Assembly (NCBI GenBank): GCA_002441465.1
Contig: DJWE01000003.1
Coordinates: forward strand, 11,507-75,506
DNA length: 64,000 nt
Direction of reading: 5' to 3'
Origin: Propionibacteriaceae bacterium UBA6238
Lineage (GTDB): Bacteria > Actinomycetota > Actinomycetes > Propionibacteriales > Propionibacteriaceae
How positions within the stretch are numbered: the stretch's first letter is position 1; every line of letters begins with the position of its first letter. Both the position numbers and the translations under genes were made by a program. Of this stretch, positions 9,444 to 17,221 are shown piece by piece. A model generated the notes under the pieces. That model saw only the letters and a program-made list of their open reading frames with translations. It did not search any database and was not told the DNA's origin.

Positions 9444-10204
9444 CCGTCTCGGACGCCGATCGGGTGATGTACGAGTGCGGCGTGGAGGTTCTGCACCCCG
9501 GCGGTCGCGACAAGACCGACGAGATGGCTCGCGCCTGCCAGGTGGGCCCGGGCAGCCGGGTCCTCGACCTCGGCGGGGGACGCGGCACGACCGCCTGCTA
9601 CCTCGCCCACACCTACGGCTGCGACGTGGTGGCGATCGACACCTCACCGGACATGGTCGATGCCGCCCTGCGCCTCGTGCACGAGCGCGGCCTGCAGGAC
9701 CACGTGAGCGTCGTCCAGGCGGATGCCCACGCGCTGCCCTTCGCGTCCGGCTGCTTCGACGCGGTCCTGATCGAGTGCGTCACCACGATGCTCGACCGGG
9801 CCCGGGCGTTCCCCGAGCTCCGGCGCGTCCTGACCGCCGGTGGCCACCTCGGTGACCTGGAGATGACCTACCGCGTCACGCCGCCGCCAGGGTTCGACGC
9901 CGACCTGCGCGAGGCCTGGGGCGGGTTCACCACCATGCCGCTGGACGGCTGGCGCGACCTGTTCGTCGCGAACGGCTTCGAGGTGACCCACGTCGAGGAC
10001 TTCTCCGACCGGATGGAGCACCTGGGCCGCACGTTCGTGAAGGATCTCGGCGTCGCCGGGGTCGCACGGCTCACCGGGAAGCTGCTGGCCCGGCCCGGCC
10101 TGGTCCGCGACCTGGCCGGATGGGAGGCGCTGCTCCGGCGTGGCCGCGGCGTGCTCGGCTACGGATACGTCGTCGGCCGCAGGATCGCGGCGCCCAGCGA
10201 CTGA
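9440..10204 (+). CDS. SAM-dependent methyltransferase (class I)
   Basis: 254 residues, Rossmann-like methyltransferase. Motif I is VLDLGGGRGTTACYLA, motif II VVAIDTSPDMV, then QADAHALPFASGCFD and the LRRVLTAGGHLGDLEM segment typical of methyltransferase type 11. It starts with GTG overlapping the TGA of the proline dehydrogenase gene (GTGA), so translation is probably coupled. The methyl acceptor cannot be told from sequence. Confidence 0.83.
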   Translation: MTVSDADRVMYECGVEVLHPGGRDKTDEMARACQVGPGSRVLDLGGGRGTTACYLAHTYGCDVVAIDTSPDMVDAALRLVHERGLQDHVSVVQADAHALPFASGCFDAVLIECVTTMLDRARAFPELRRVLTAGGHLGDLEMTYRVTPPPGFDADLREAWGGFTTMPLDGWRDLFVANGFEVTHVEDFSDRMEHLGRTFVKDLGVAGVARLTGKLLARPGLVRDLAGWEALLRRGRGVLGYGYVVGRRIAAPSD

Positions 10205-10221
10205 CCCGGCACCACGCCGGG
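10205..10221. terminator. Weak hairpin between convergent genes
   Basis: CCCGGC-ACCAC-GCCGGG: six-bp stem, five-base loop, directly after the methyltransferase stop and before the convergent rhodanese gene. No T-run follows on either strand, so termination is only a suggestion. Confidence 0.35.
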
Positions 10222-10231
10222 GCATACCGGA

Positions 10232-10618
10232 TCAGGCCGTCGGTGGATCGATCTCGCCGCCGGCTGCGACCCAGTCCTTGAAGCCGCCGAGGTTGTAGAC
10301 CTCGCTGAAGCCGAGTTCCTTCAGGGCCTTGCCGCTCAGCGCCGAGCGTCCACCGGATGCGCAGTACACGATGACCGGATGGTCCTTGTGGAACTGGGGG
10401 TCGTAACCCGCAGCGAACGGATCGGCCTTGAACTCCAGCAGCCCACGGGAGACATTGATCGCACCGGCGACCTTGCCCTCCTTCGCCACCTCACTGGCAT
10501 CCCGTACATCCACCACGAGGGCATCCCCGCGGGCGATGATCTCCTTCGCCTGCGCCGGGCTGATTCGGGGCACGACGGCGTCGGCCGCCTCGACCATCTG
10601 CTTGACTGTCGTGTTCAT
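10232..10618 (-). CDS. Rhodanese-like sulfurtransferase
   Basis: 128 residues, single rhodanese domain with the active-site loop CASGGRS; the catalytic Cys86 follows VIVYC. Other family marks are VVDVRDASEVAKEGKVAGAINV and YNLGGFKDWVAAGG. It probably moves sulfane sulfur or acts as a sulfide/cyanide detoxifying enzyme in the cytosol. A good AAGGAG ribosome site precedes the ATG. Monocistronic. Confidence 0.9.
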   Translation of the reverse strand: MNTTVKQMVEAADAVVPRISPAQAKEIIARGDALVVDVRDASEVAKEGKVAGAINVSRGLLEFKADPFAAGYDPQFHKDHPVIVYCASGGRSALSGKALKELGFSEVYNLGGFKDWVAAGGEIDPPTA

Positions 10619-10747
10619 CTCTCTGATCTCCTTTGACCACTCCTGAGAGCACTTTCAGCCTAGACGCCAAGCCGGTCCGCCGCGGCGGTTCCGAAGCCTG
10701 GCAGCAAGGACTCGGGACGCTTGACCTAGCCCATCGTTCAGCTTATT

Positions 10748-11254
10748 GTGAATGATGTGAATGATGTGCAATCAGCTGTGTCCACCCCGGTGAGTGAGGA
10801 TCTGGCGCGCCTCGCGGAGCTCACGGGCGGCACACCCAGTGCCGGACTCCTGTGGACCCTGCTGTGGTTCTCCGACCGGCCGCTGTCCCTGGAGGAACTC
10901 GCCGACCGGGCCGGGCTGGCGAAGAGCGGCGCCAGCATCACCCTGCGTCGCCTGGTCGATGCCCGGCTCGCGCGGAGGCTGCCGACCGGCACCGACCGGC
11001 GCAGCTTCTACACGGTGTCCGACTCGCCGTGGGCAGTGGTCGAGACCTGGCTCCGGACGTCCCTCGTGCCCGAACTCGAGATCCTCCAGCGGGCCACCGG
11101 GCTCGGGCTGGCGCAGGCCGGCGCCGACGACAACCGCGTCCTCATCGAGCGCTTCACCGCCTGGCGCGGCTTCCTCACCGAGGCGAGCGGGATCGTGGAT
11201 CGAATCCTGGACGAGATCCCGAAGGACGCCGGCCCGGGCGGGGGGACGCGATGA
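10748..11254 (+). CDS. MarR/GbsR-like winged-helix regulator
   Basis: 168 residues. A winged helix spans about 25-90 (SLEELADRAGLAKSGASITLRRLVDARL then RRLPTGTDRRSFYTV), resembling GbsR/MarR-type regulators that control efflux or osmoprotectant genes. It starts at GTG 10748 within a short direct repeat of GTGAATGAT; in-frame GTGs at 10757 and 10766 are alternatives and no strong ribosome site helps choose. Its TGA overlaps the ATG of the glycosyltransferase (ATGA), so the two are translationally coupled and the regulator probably controls that gene. Confidence 0.8.
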   Translation: MNDVNDVQSAVSTPVSEDLARLAELTGGTPSAGLLWTLLWFSDRPLSLEELADRAGLAKSGASITLRRLVDARLARRLPTGTDRRSFYTVSDSPWAVVETWLRTSLVPELEILQRATGLGLAQAGADDNRVLIERFTAWRGFLTEASGIVDRILDEIPKDAGPGGGTR

Positions 11255-12501
11255 ACCGCAAGGTCCTGCTGTTCGCGCCGGCGGCCTTCAGCCTCGCCGA
11301 GACCTCCCGGATGGTCGAGATCGCCAAGGGCGTGGCCCGTGACCCGGTGGCGTCGCAGCGGTTCGAGATCCGCTTCATCTCCGAGGGCGGCGACTTCGAG
11401 TCCCTGATCGAGGACAACCACTTCCCGCTCGAACGGGTCGAGCCGCAGCTCACCCCGGAGAAGATCGCGCACGTGTTCGCCGTCAACGACGAGGAGAAGT
11501 TCGCCCCGGCCTACTCCGGTGCGGAGATGATCGAGAAGGTGGCCGGCGACCTGGTCGTCCTGGACCGGCTGCACCCGGTCGCGGTCGTGACCGGCTCCTA
11601 CCTGAGCATGCCCCTGTCGTGCCGACTGCGCGGGATCCCGGTCGTGTGGGCCGTCCAGTCCACCTGGTTGCCCGGGTTCTTCGCCACCGGTGCGGGCACC
11701 ACCGATGACCTCCGCCCACCGGCGCTGAAACGGCTCGTCGACGCCCTCCTCTACCCGCTGTTCCGCGCCTGGATGTGGTACGGCTTCATCCACCCGGTGA
11801 ACCAAGCGGCCCGGCACTACCGTGTGCCGGGCTTCCGGCCCGTCCTCAGCTACTTCCACGGGCACACCTCGCTGGTTGCCGAGCCGCCCGGCTTCACCGA
11901 CATCCCGTTGCCGGAGGACCACTTCCCGATCGGGGCACTGCTGCCCACCGGAGAGTTCTCCCTGCCGCCGCAGGTGGATGCGCTGCCCCACGACCGCCCC
12001 CTGATCTACTTCGCGATGGGATCCTCCGGCGTGGGCCACGTGGTCGCCGACCTGCTCGAGAGCTTCCGCGACACGCCCTACCAGGTGGTCGCCCCGGTGA
12101 AGGCCCTGATCGCCGACCAGCACGTGGACGTGCCCCCGAACGTCCTGGTCACCGACTGGCTGCCGGCCCTGGAGATGAACCGCCGCGCCGACCTCGCACT
12201 GATCCACGGCGGCATCGGCACCGTCCTCACCGCCGCGCTCGCCGGACGCCCCGTGGTCGGCGTCGGAATGCAACCCGAGCAGGTCGCGAACATCTCCTGC
12301 CTGGTCCGCAAGGGATTCGCGCGGAGAGTGGGGAAGTCACGCAACCGGACCAAGCTGGTCAGCGAAGTCCAGTCCGCGATCGCCGAACTCCTCGCCGACG
12401 ACACGGCGCGAGAGCGGGCCGCCGCCTACGCCGAGTCGATCAAGGACTGGGCGGACGGCTCCGCGCGCGCGTCCGCACTGCTCGTCGAACGCTACGGCTG
12501 A
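11251..12501 (+). CDS. GT1-type glycosyltransferase
   Basis: 416 residues with the two-domain GT-B layout of the UGT/macrolide glycosyltransferase class. The C-terminal donor site shows LIYFAMGSSGVGHV, VTDWLPALEMNRRADLALIHGGIGTVLTAALAGRPVVGVGMQPEQ, the usual sugar-nucleotide pocket, including the HGG..GT pattern. The N-terminal part (LLFAPAAFSLAETSRMVEIA) binds the acceptor. Candidate substrates include lipids, secondary metabolites or incoming drugs. Coupled to the upstream winged-helix regulator by an ATGA overlap, which favours an inducible detoxification or decoration role. Confidence 0.85.
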   Translation: MNRKVLLFAPAAFSLAETSRMVEIAKGVARDPVASQRFEIRFISEGGDFESLIEDNHFPLERVEPQLTPEKIAHVFAVNDEEKFAPAYSGAEMIEKVAGDLVVLDRLHPVAVVTGSYLSMPLSCRLRGIPVVWAVQSTWLPGFFATGAGTTDDLRPPALKRLVDALLYPLFRAWMWYGFIHPVNQAARHYRVPGFRPVLSYFHGHTSLVAEPPGFTDIPLPEDHFPIGALLPTGEFSLPPQVDALPHDRPLIYFAMGSSGVGHVVADLLESFRDTPYQVVAPVKALIADQHVDVPPNVLVTDWLPALEMNRRADLALIHGGIGTVLTAALAGRPVVGVGMQPEQVANISCLVRKGFARRVGKSRNRTKLVSEVQSAIAELLADDTARERAAAYAESIKDWADGSARASALLVERYG

Positions 12502-12523
12502 GCCGGCGCCGGGGCCTGGCGAT

Positions 12524-13852
12524 TCAGCGACACCCGCATCCGGCCAGCACCGCAGCCTCGCGGTCGAGCCAGTCGTAGACGCGGTAGTAGCTGTAGGAGT
12601 CATTGCCGATCTCGGCGAACACCAGCACCGCGCCGTCCGCGGTGGTCACGTAGCCGGCCAGGGCGGCCAGGCCGCTCAGCGTCCCGGTCTTCGCGTGCAC
12701 GACCCGGCGTCCGGCCTTCTCGGATGCGTCGTCGAAGCGGTGCTTGAGGGTGCCGCTCTTTCCGGCCACGGGCAGCCCACCGACAACCGGCGCGAACTCC
12801 GGCTCGGCCAGCGCCAGCCGGATCGCCGAGGCGAGCACGGTCGGGGTCAGCTTGCTGGCCGGCGCAAGGCCGCTGCCGTCGAGGATCCTCATACCGGAGG
12901 TCCACAGCCCGCGCGCGGCGAGCCACGCCTGCACGGCGCCCGCCGCGCCGGTGAAGCTCGGGTCGGCTCCCCTGGCGATCGCGGCGTGCCGGGACAGCGT
13001 CTCCGCGGCCACGTTGTCGCTGATCAGCAGTGTGCGATGGATGATCCGGCTCACCGTGGTGGACGTGACCCGGGCGAGTTCGGGGCCGTCCGCCGGCGCC
13101 GTCCCTGAGGCAACCGAGATCACCCTGACGCCGGCAGCCTTGAGCCGCTTCGCGAAGGCCGTGGCCGCGGTCTTCGCCGGGCTGGACGCGGCCCGACCCG
13201 AGCTGAGCTTGCCCGAGTTGATCTCGAGCGCTGCGACTTTCGCCTCCCAGCCCTTCCACTTCGACTTCCAGTGGCTGCTCCAGGTCGGCCCGGTGAACAA
13301 CGACGCGTCGTAGCGCACCCGCACACTGGTGCGTCCGGCCGCCTTCAGCGCCGCGACGGTCGCCTTCGCCAGCTTCTGCAGCGAGGCCGGCTTGTACGAC
13401 GAGGTGGACGTCTTGTCGGTCAGCAGGGGGTCGCCGCCGCCGACCAGGTAGATCCGGCTCGACGCAGAGCCCAGCACCCGGGTGGCGAACGTGCGCTCCG
13501 GCCCGAGCGCGTCCAGCGCGGCCATCGTGGTGAGCACCTTCATCGTGGACGCGGGGGTGAGCGGCACATCGGCGGCCCGATCGGCCAGCACCGTGCCGTC
13601 CGTGGTCGTGACCAGGAGCCCGACCGTGCCGATGCCCTTCGTGGAGATCTTCTTCAGCTTGGTCGCCAGGACGACCGGGTCGGGCAGCGGTGCAGCGGCC
13701 TCCGCTGCGGTCGCGACGACCGGGCTGGTCCCATCGGCCGGAATCGACGCGGCGGAGGGCGTGACGGCGGGTCCGAGGGCCAGCGCGACGGCGAGCGGAA
13801 CGGACGCAAGACTGGCGAACCAGCGGGGGGAGGACTGGCGCATACCGACCAT
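12524..13852 (-). CDS. dacB: D-alanyl-D-alanine carboxypeptidase / PBP4 (DacB family)
   Basis: 442 residues, exported class C penicillin-binding protein that trims or cleaves peptidoglycan cross-links. After a signal peptide (WFASLASVPLAVALALGPAV) come the active-site motifs SxxK (STMK, near residue 102), SxN (SDN in LLISDNVAAE) and KTG (HAKTGTLSG), in correct order. The start is taken at MVGMRQSS; MRQSS three codons later is equally possible, and the longer open frame to 13936 adds a non-signal-like Arg-rich tail. It ends CGCR, an unusual Cys-rich C-terminus. Confidence 0.92.
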   Translation of the reverse strand: MVGMRQSSPRWFASLASVPLAVALALGPAVTPSAASIPADGTSPVVATAAEAAAPLPDPVVLATKLKKISTKGIGTVGLLVTTTDGTVLADRAADVPLTPASTMKVLTTMAALDALGPERTFATRVLGSASSRIYLVGGGDPLLTDKTSTSSYKPASLQKLAKATVAALKAAGRTSVRVRYDASLFTGPTWSSHWKSKWKGWEAKVAALEINSGKLSSGRAASSPAKTAATAFAKRLKAAGVRVISVASGTAPADGPELARVTSTTVSRIIHRTLLISDNVAAETLSRHAAIARGADPSFTGAAGAVQAWLAARGLWTSGMRILDGSGLAPASKLTPTVLASAIRLALAEPEFAPVVGGLPVAGKSGTLKHRFDDASEKAGRRVVHAKTGTLSGLAALAGYVTTADGAVLVFAEIGNDSYSYYRVYDWLDREAAVLAGCGCR

Positions 13853-13932
13853 GATCGCACCGCGACCGCGCCGCGCCCAGCCCCGGGGAGCCGTCCGGGC
13901 GCTCGGGAGACAGCGAGAGCCTCCGGGGTCGG

Positions 13933-14559
13933 TCAACGCAGCGCGCCGACCAGCATCGCCACGCCCAGACCGGCGACCACCAGGTTGCCGGCGAGCACGC
14001 TCAGCCGGCGCGCGCGCTCAGTGATCCGGTGACGCAGGATCGCACCCGTCCCGATCACCACGAGCTGCCACGACACGGACGCGAGTCCCACCCCGATCAC
14101 GAACGCCGACGCCGTGGCTGTCGTGCCCAGCCGTCCGGTCAGCCCGACCGTGATCGCCGCGAAGTAGACCAGCGTCGCCGGATTCACCGCGGTCAGGCCG
14201 AGGAAGAGGACGAAGCGCTGCCAGCCGCTCCCGGTCGGCTCCGGGGCTGGGCCGTCGGCAGCCGGCCGGGCGGCCAACCGCCACAGTCCGAGCACGGCGA
14301 TCCCGACCAGGACCCCCCCGCCGATCACCGCCGGCCAGCTCCCCCAGCCGCCGATCACCGGGGCTGCGACCGCGCCGAAGAGCACGGCGGCAGCGCTGTA
14401 GAGAGTGTCGACGACCCCGACGGCGACGGCGGCGGGGGCACCGCGGCGGAAGCCCCTGCTGATCCCCTCACCGAGCAGCAGGACGCCGATCGCGCCGAGC
14501 GGCATGGCAACGCCGAGCCCGGCGAGCGCGCCGCGGGCCAGCATCGCGAGGACGTCCAT
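13933..14559 (-). CDS. LysE/RhtB family amino-acid exporter
   Basis: 208 residues, about six membrane helices. The N-terminus LARGALAGLGVAMPLGAIGVLLLGEGISRG matches the LysE GxxxPGP...-type start, and FLGLTAVNPATLVYF is the conserved NP segment between helices. It exports an amino acid or related compound. It is divergent from an AsnC/Lrp-type regulator across 70 bases, the standard arrangement of LysE-type exporters with their regulators. Confidence 0.85.
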   Translation of the reverse strand: MDVLAMLARGALAGLGVAMPLGAIGVLLLGEGISRGFRRGAPAAVAVGVVDTLYSAAAVLFGAVAAPVIGGWGSWPAVIGGGVLVGIAVLGLWRLAARPAADGPAPEPTGSGWQRFVLFLGLTAVNPATLVYFAAITVGLTGRLGTTATASAFVIGVGLASVSWQLVVIGTGAILRHRITERARRLSVLAGNLVVAGLGVAMLVGALR

Positions 14560-14629
14560 AGGCGAGAAGCCTGCCCCAGGCCGCGGCGGGCAACGGAGAA
14601 TCCCACCGCAGAACGGCTAGATTGTCTGC

Positions 14630-15058
14630 ATGGACCGCGTTGACGAGATGATTCTCGGCATTCTCGGTGCCGAAGGCCGCATTTCGTTCAGTGAACTCGG
14701 ACGCCGGGTGGGCCTCAGCACGAACGCTGCCGCGGCCCGCGTGCGCCGCCTGGAGGCTTCCGGGGTGATCCTGGGCTACCGCGCCGTGCTGGCCGGGGAC
14801 GCCCCGATCGCCCGCAGCGGACTGGAGGCGTTCATCGACGTCCGCCTGGCCGATGGTCGCGACTCCGAGGCGTTCCTCGCCTGGACCGGCACCGACCGGG
14901 CGATCAGCGAGGCCGTCCACCTCACCGGCCCCTACGACTACCTGGTGCGGGCGCACGTCCGCGACACCGGCGAACTCGACCAGCTGCTGCGCCGCCTCAA
15001 GAAGGAGGCCGGCGCCGCGCAGACCCAGACGCGGATCGCCCTGCGCGTTCCGGAGTGA
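14630..15058 (+). CDS. Lrp/AsnC family transcriptional regulator
   Basis: 142 residues: N-terminal helix-turn-helix (DEMILGILGAEGRISFSELGRRVGLSTNAAAARVRRLE) and a C-terminal RAM ligand-binding domain (DRAISEAVHLTGPYDYLVRAHV). It starts at the ATG giving MDRVDEM. Divergent from the LysE exporter, so it probably activates that gene in response to its amino-acid substrate, and also represses itself. Confidence 0.88.
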   Translation: MDRVDEMILGILGAEGRISFSELGRRVGLSTNAAAARVRRLEASGVILGYRAVLAGDAPIARSGLEAFIDVRLADGRDSEAFLAWTGTDRAISEAVHLTGPYDYLVRAHVRDTGELDQLLRRLKKEAGAAQTQTRIALRVPE

Positions 15059-15061
15059 GCC

Positions 15062-15493
15062 TCAGGCGGCCGGACGCGAGGCTGCGGGACGCCGTCCGGC
15101 CAGGCCGATCGCCACGGCGGCGACGACGGTCAGCGCCGCGCAGGCGATGTACACACCGTGGTAACCCCAGGGGCCGGCGGCGAGGCCGATGATCGGGCCG
15201 GCGACGATCGTGCCGATCCGGCGGGTGTTCGTGTTGAGCCCGGTCGCCATGCCCGGGCCGGGGATGAGCTCCTGGAAGAGCGTGAGCCCGACCCCGGCGA
15301 CCGAGGCGAAGAAGATCGCGTTCAGTGCCTGCAGGGCGATCAGCGCGATCGGTTCGGTGACCAGCGCCATGCCGGCGTAGTAGGCCACCCCGGCCACGCA
15401 GCCCACCACCATCAGGCCGGTCAGCGGGAAGCGCGTGCTGAGCCGTCCCAGGGACATCAGCGCAGGAATCTCCAGGGCGGCCGCGCCGGAACA
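15062..15493 (-). pseudogene. Truncated sugar-efflux MFS transporter (C-terminal third)
   Basis: The frame encodes only the last four or so membrane helices of a SetA/SotB-like sugar efflux MFS protein (ALEIPALMSLGRLSTRF, then IALQALNAIFFASVAGVGLTLFQ and NTRRIGTIVAGPIIG). Family members are near 390-400 residues; here 131 follow the first ATG at 15457. Reading upstream, homologous residues (AALEIPAL) continue to 15493, where an in-frame TGA stops the frame, and the roughly 150 bases before the patatin gene carry no further homology that I can see. I read it as a 5'-deleted pseudogene. Confidence 0.7.
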
Positions 15494-15645
15494 TCACAGG
15501 CATCCTGCCATCGAGCCGGCGTCCCGGTGATCGTGTCGCCTCCTGTCGTACGGCCGGGGCCGGCCGGCGTCCGTGCTGCGGCGGGAGCGCGCCGCAACGG
15601 AGGTCGTACGGCTATCGTGCGAGCCGGGACGAGAGGAGGACGGGC

Positions 15646-16539
15646 GTGCCGGAGGCGCTGACCAGCAACGTGCACGACGTCGCGCTCGTCTTCGAGGGCG
15701 GCGGCATGCGGGCCAGCTACACCGCCGCGGTGGTGGCCACGCTGCTCGCCGAAGGCATTCACTTCGGCTGGGTCGCCGGCATCTCCGCGGGAGCCAGCAA
15801 CACGGTGAACTACCTGTCCCGCGACTCCGAGCGCGCCCGGGCGTCCTTCGTCGAGTTCGCCGCCGACCCGCGATTCGGCAACATCGCCACCTTCCTGCGC
15901 GGACAGGGGCTGTTCAACGCCGCCTACATCTACGAGCAAACCGCCGGCCCCGACCAGGCGCTGCCGTTCGACTACGAGCGGTTCCGCGCGAACCCGGCGT
16001 CCGTCCGGATCGGGTCGTTCGAGTGCGACACCGGCCGCGCCGTCTACTGGACCCAGGACGACCTCGCCACCCTGCCCGACCTGATGCGACGGGTGCGGGC
16101 GTCCTCGACGATGCCGATGATCATGCCCCCGGTGCACCTGGACGGGCATGTCTACGTGGACGGAGCGCTCGGCCCGTCCGGCGGCATCGCGCTGGACGCC
16201 GCCCGCGCGGGCGGCTTCACGAAGTTCTTCGTCGTGCTCACCCAGGAGCGCGACTACATCAAGACCCCGACCCGCTCCCCCGCTCTCTACCGACGCTGGT
16301 TCCGCCGCTACCCGGCGGTCGTGGACGCCCTCGACGTCCGGCACCGCAACTACAACGCCACCCGCGAGGAGCTGTTCGACCTGGAGACCTCCGGGGACGC
16401 GCTGCTGTTCGTCCCCGAGCAGATGCCGGTCGGCAACAGCACCCGCGACGTCGCCCGGCTGCAGGCCAGCTTCGAGGCCGGGCTCGCTCAGGCCGGACGC
16501 GAGGTGCCGCGCTGGCGGGAGTTCCTCGGGTTGGGCTGA
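15646..16539 (+). CDS. Patatin-like phospholipase
   Basis: 297 residues. The patatin catalytic set is complete: oxyanion glycine run FEGGGMRAS, nucleophile elbow GISAGAS with Ser47, and the DGA/G motif VDGALG with Asp172, forming a Ser-Asp dyad. It matches the bacterial YjjU/RssA-like subgroup, which hydrolyses acyl esters of phospholipids or lipids. No signal peptide. It starts at GTG with AGGAGG six bases upstream. Ends six bases before the convergent TetR gene. Confidence 0.9.
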   Translation: MPEALTSNVHDVALVFEGGGMRASYTAAVVATLLAEGIHFGWVAGISAGASNTVNYLSRDSERARASFVEFAADPRFGNIATFLRGQGLFNAAYIYEQTAGPDQALPFDYERFRANPASVRIGSFECDTGRAVYWTQDDLATLPDLMRRVRASSTMPMIMPPVHLDGHVYVDGALGPSGGIALDAARAGGFTKFFVVLTQERDYIKTPTRSPALYRRWFRRYPAVVDALDVRHRNYNATREELFDLETSGDALLFVPEQMPVGNSTRDVARLQASFEAGLAQAGREVPRWREFLGLG

Positions 16540-16545
16540 GCGCGA

Positions 16546-17145
16546 TCAGGGCTGGGGGAGGGCCCCCTCGGCGACGAGCGCATCGAGCATCCGGACGCCG
16601 CAGGCGCGGTAGGCCTGCTGGTCGACCGCCAGCCCGAGCCCGCGCTGCACGGAGTACCCCGTGATCAGCGACATGATCACGTTGGCGATCGCGCCCGCGT
16701 CGGACGCCGGGGCGTGCTGCGCACACCAACCGCCGATGAACACGATGATGCTCCCCTTCACGGTGCTGACCTCGCCGATCAGCAGCTTCCACAGCCCGGG
16801 GTCGGACTTCGCGCCGGCCCAGATCTGGAGCAACAGTTCAGGAGTGTCGTCGTCCCCGGTGACCCGGTCGAACGCTGCGCTGAACAGTTCCGCGGGCGAG
16901 AGCCCGGTCGAGGTGCGCATGATCATGGTCATCGGCACGGCCATCGCGTTGCGACCCACCTCGAGGACCAGCCGCTCCTTGCTGCCGAAGTGGTGGTAGA
17001 TCGCGCCGGCGGAGGTGCCCGAGCGGGTGATCACGTCGGAGATCGACGTCCCGGCCACCCCGTTGATCCGGATCAGCTCCGTTGCCGCCCGGATGATCGC
17101 CTCCCGCGCCGCGGGAGGACGTCGTCGACCTTCGTCCACCGACAC
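16546..17145 (-). CDS. TetR family transcriptional regulator
   Basis: 199 residues. N-terminal TetR helix-turn-helix (AAREAIIRAATELIRINGVAGTSISDVITRSGTSAGAIYHHFGSKERL, given here only as landmarks AREAIIRAATEL and SAGAIYHHFGSKERL). The C-terminal half binds an unknown ligand. GTG start. It faces the activase gene across 76 bases that contain a perfect 16-bp palindrome, so it probably represses both itself and the activase. Confidence 0.88.
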   Translation of the reverse strand: MSVDEGRRRPPAAREAIIRAATELIRINGVAGTSISDVITRSGTSAGAIYHHFGSKERLVLEVGRNAMAVPMTMIMRTSTGLSPAELFSAAFDRVTGDDDTPELLLQIWAGAKSDPGLWKLLIGEVSTVKGSIIVFIGGWCAQHAPASDAGAIANVIMSLITGYSVQRGLGLAVDQQAYRACGVRMLDALVAEGALPQP

Positions 17146-17191
17146 AGACTATCCGCAATCATGCGTACTTCCTGTACTGTGAGGCTCAGAA

Positions 17192-17207
17192 CAGAACGAT
17201 CGTTCTG
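17192..17207. promoter_or_regulatory. Perfect 16-bp palindrome, putative TetR operator
   Basis: CAGAACGATCGTTCTG is its own reverse complement. It ends three bases before the GGAGGG ribosome site of the activase gene and sits in the TetR/activase divergent gap. The AACGATCGTT core is typical of TetR-type operators in actinobacteria. Confidence 0.75.
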
Positions 17208-17221
17208 GACGGAGGGCAGGC

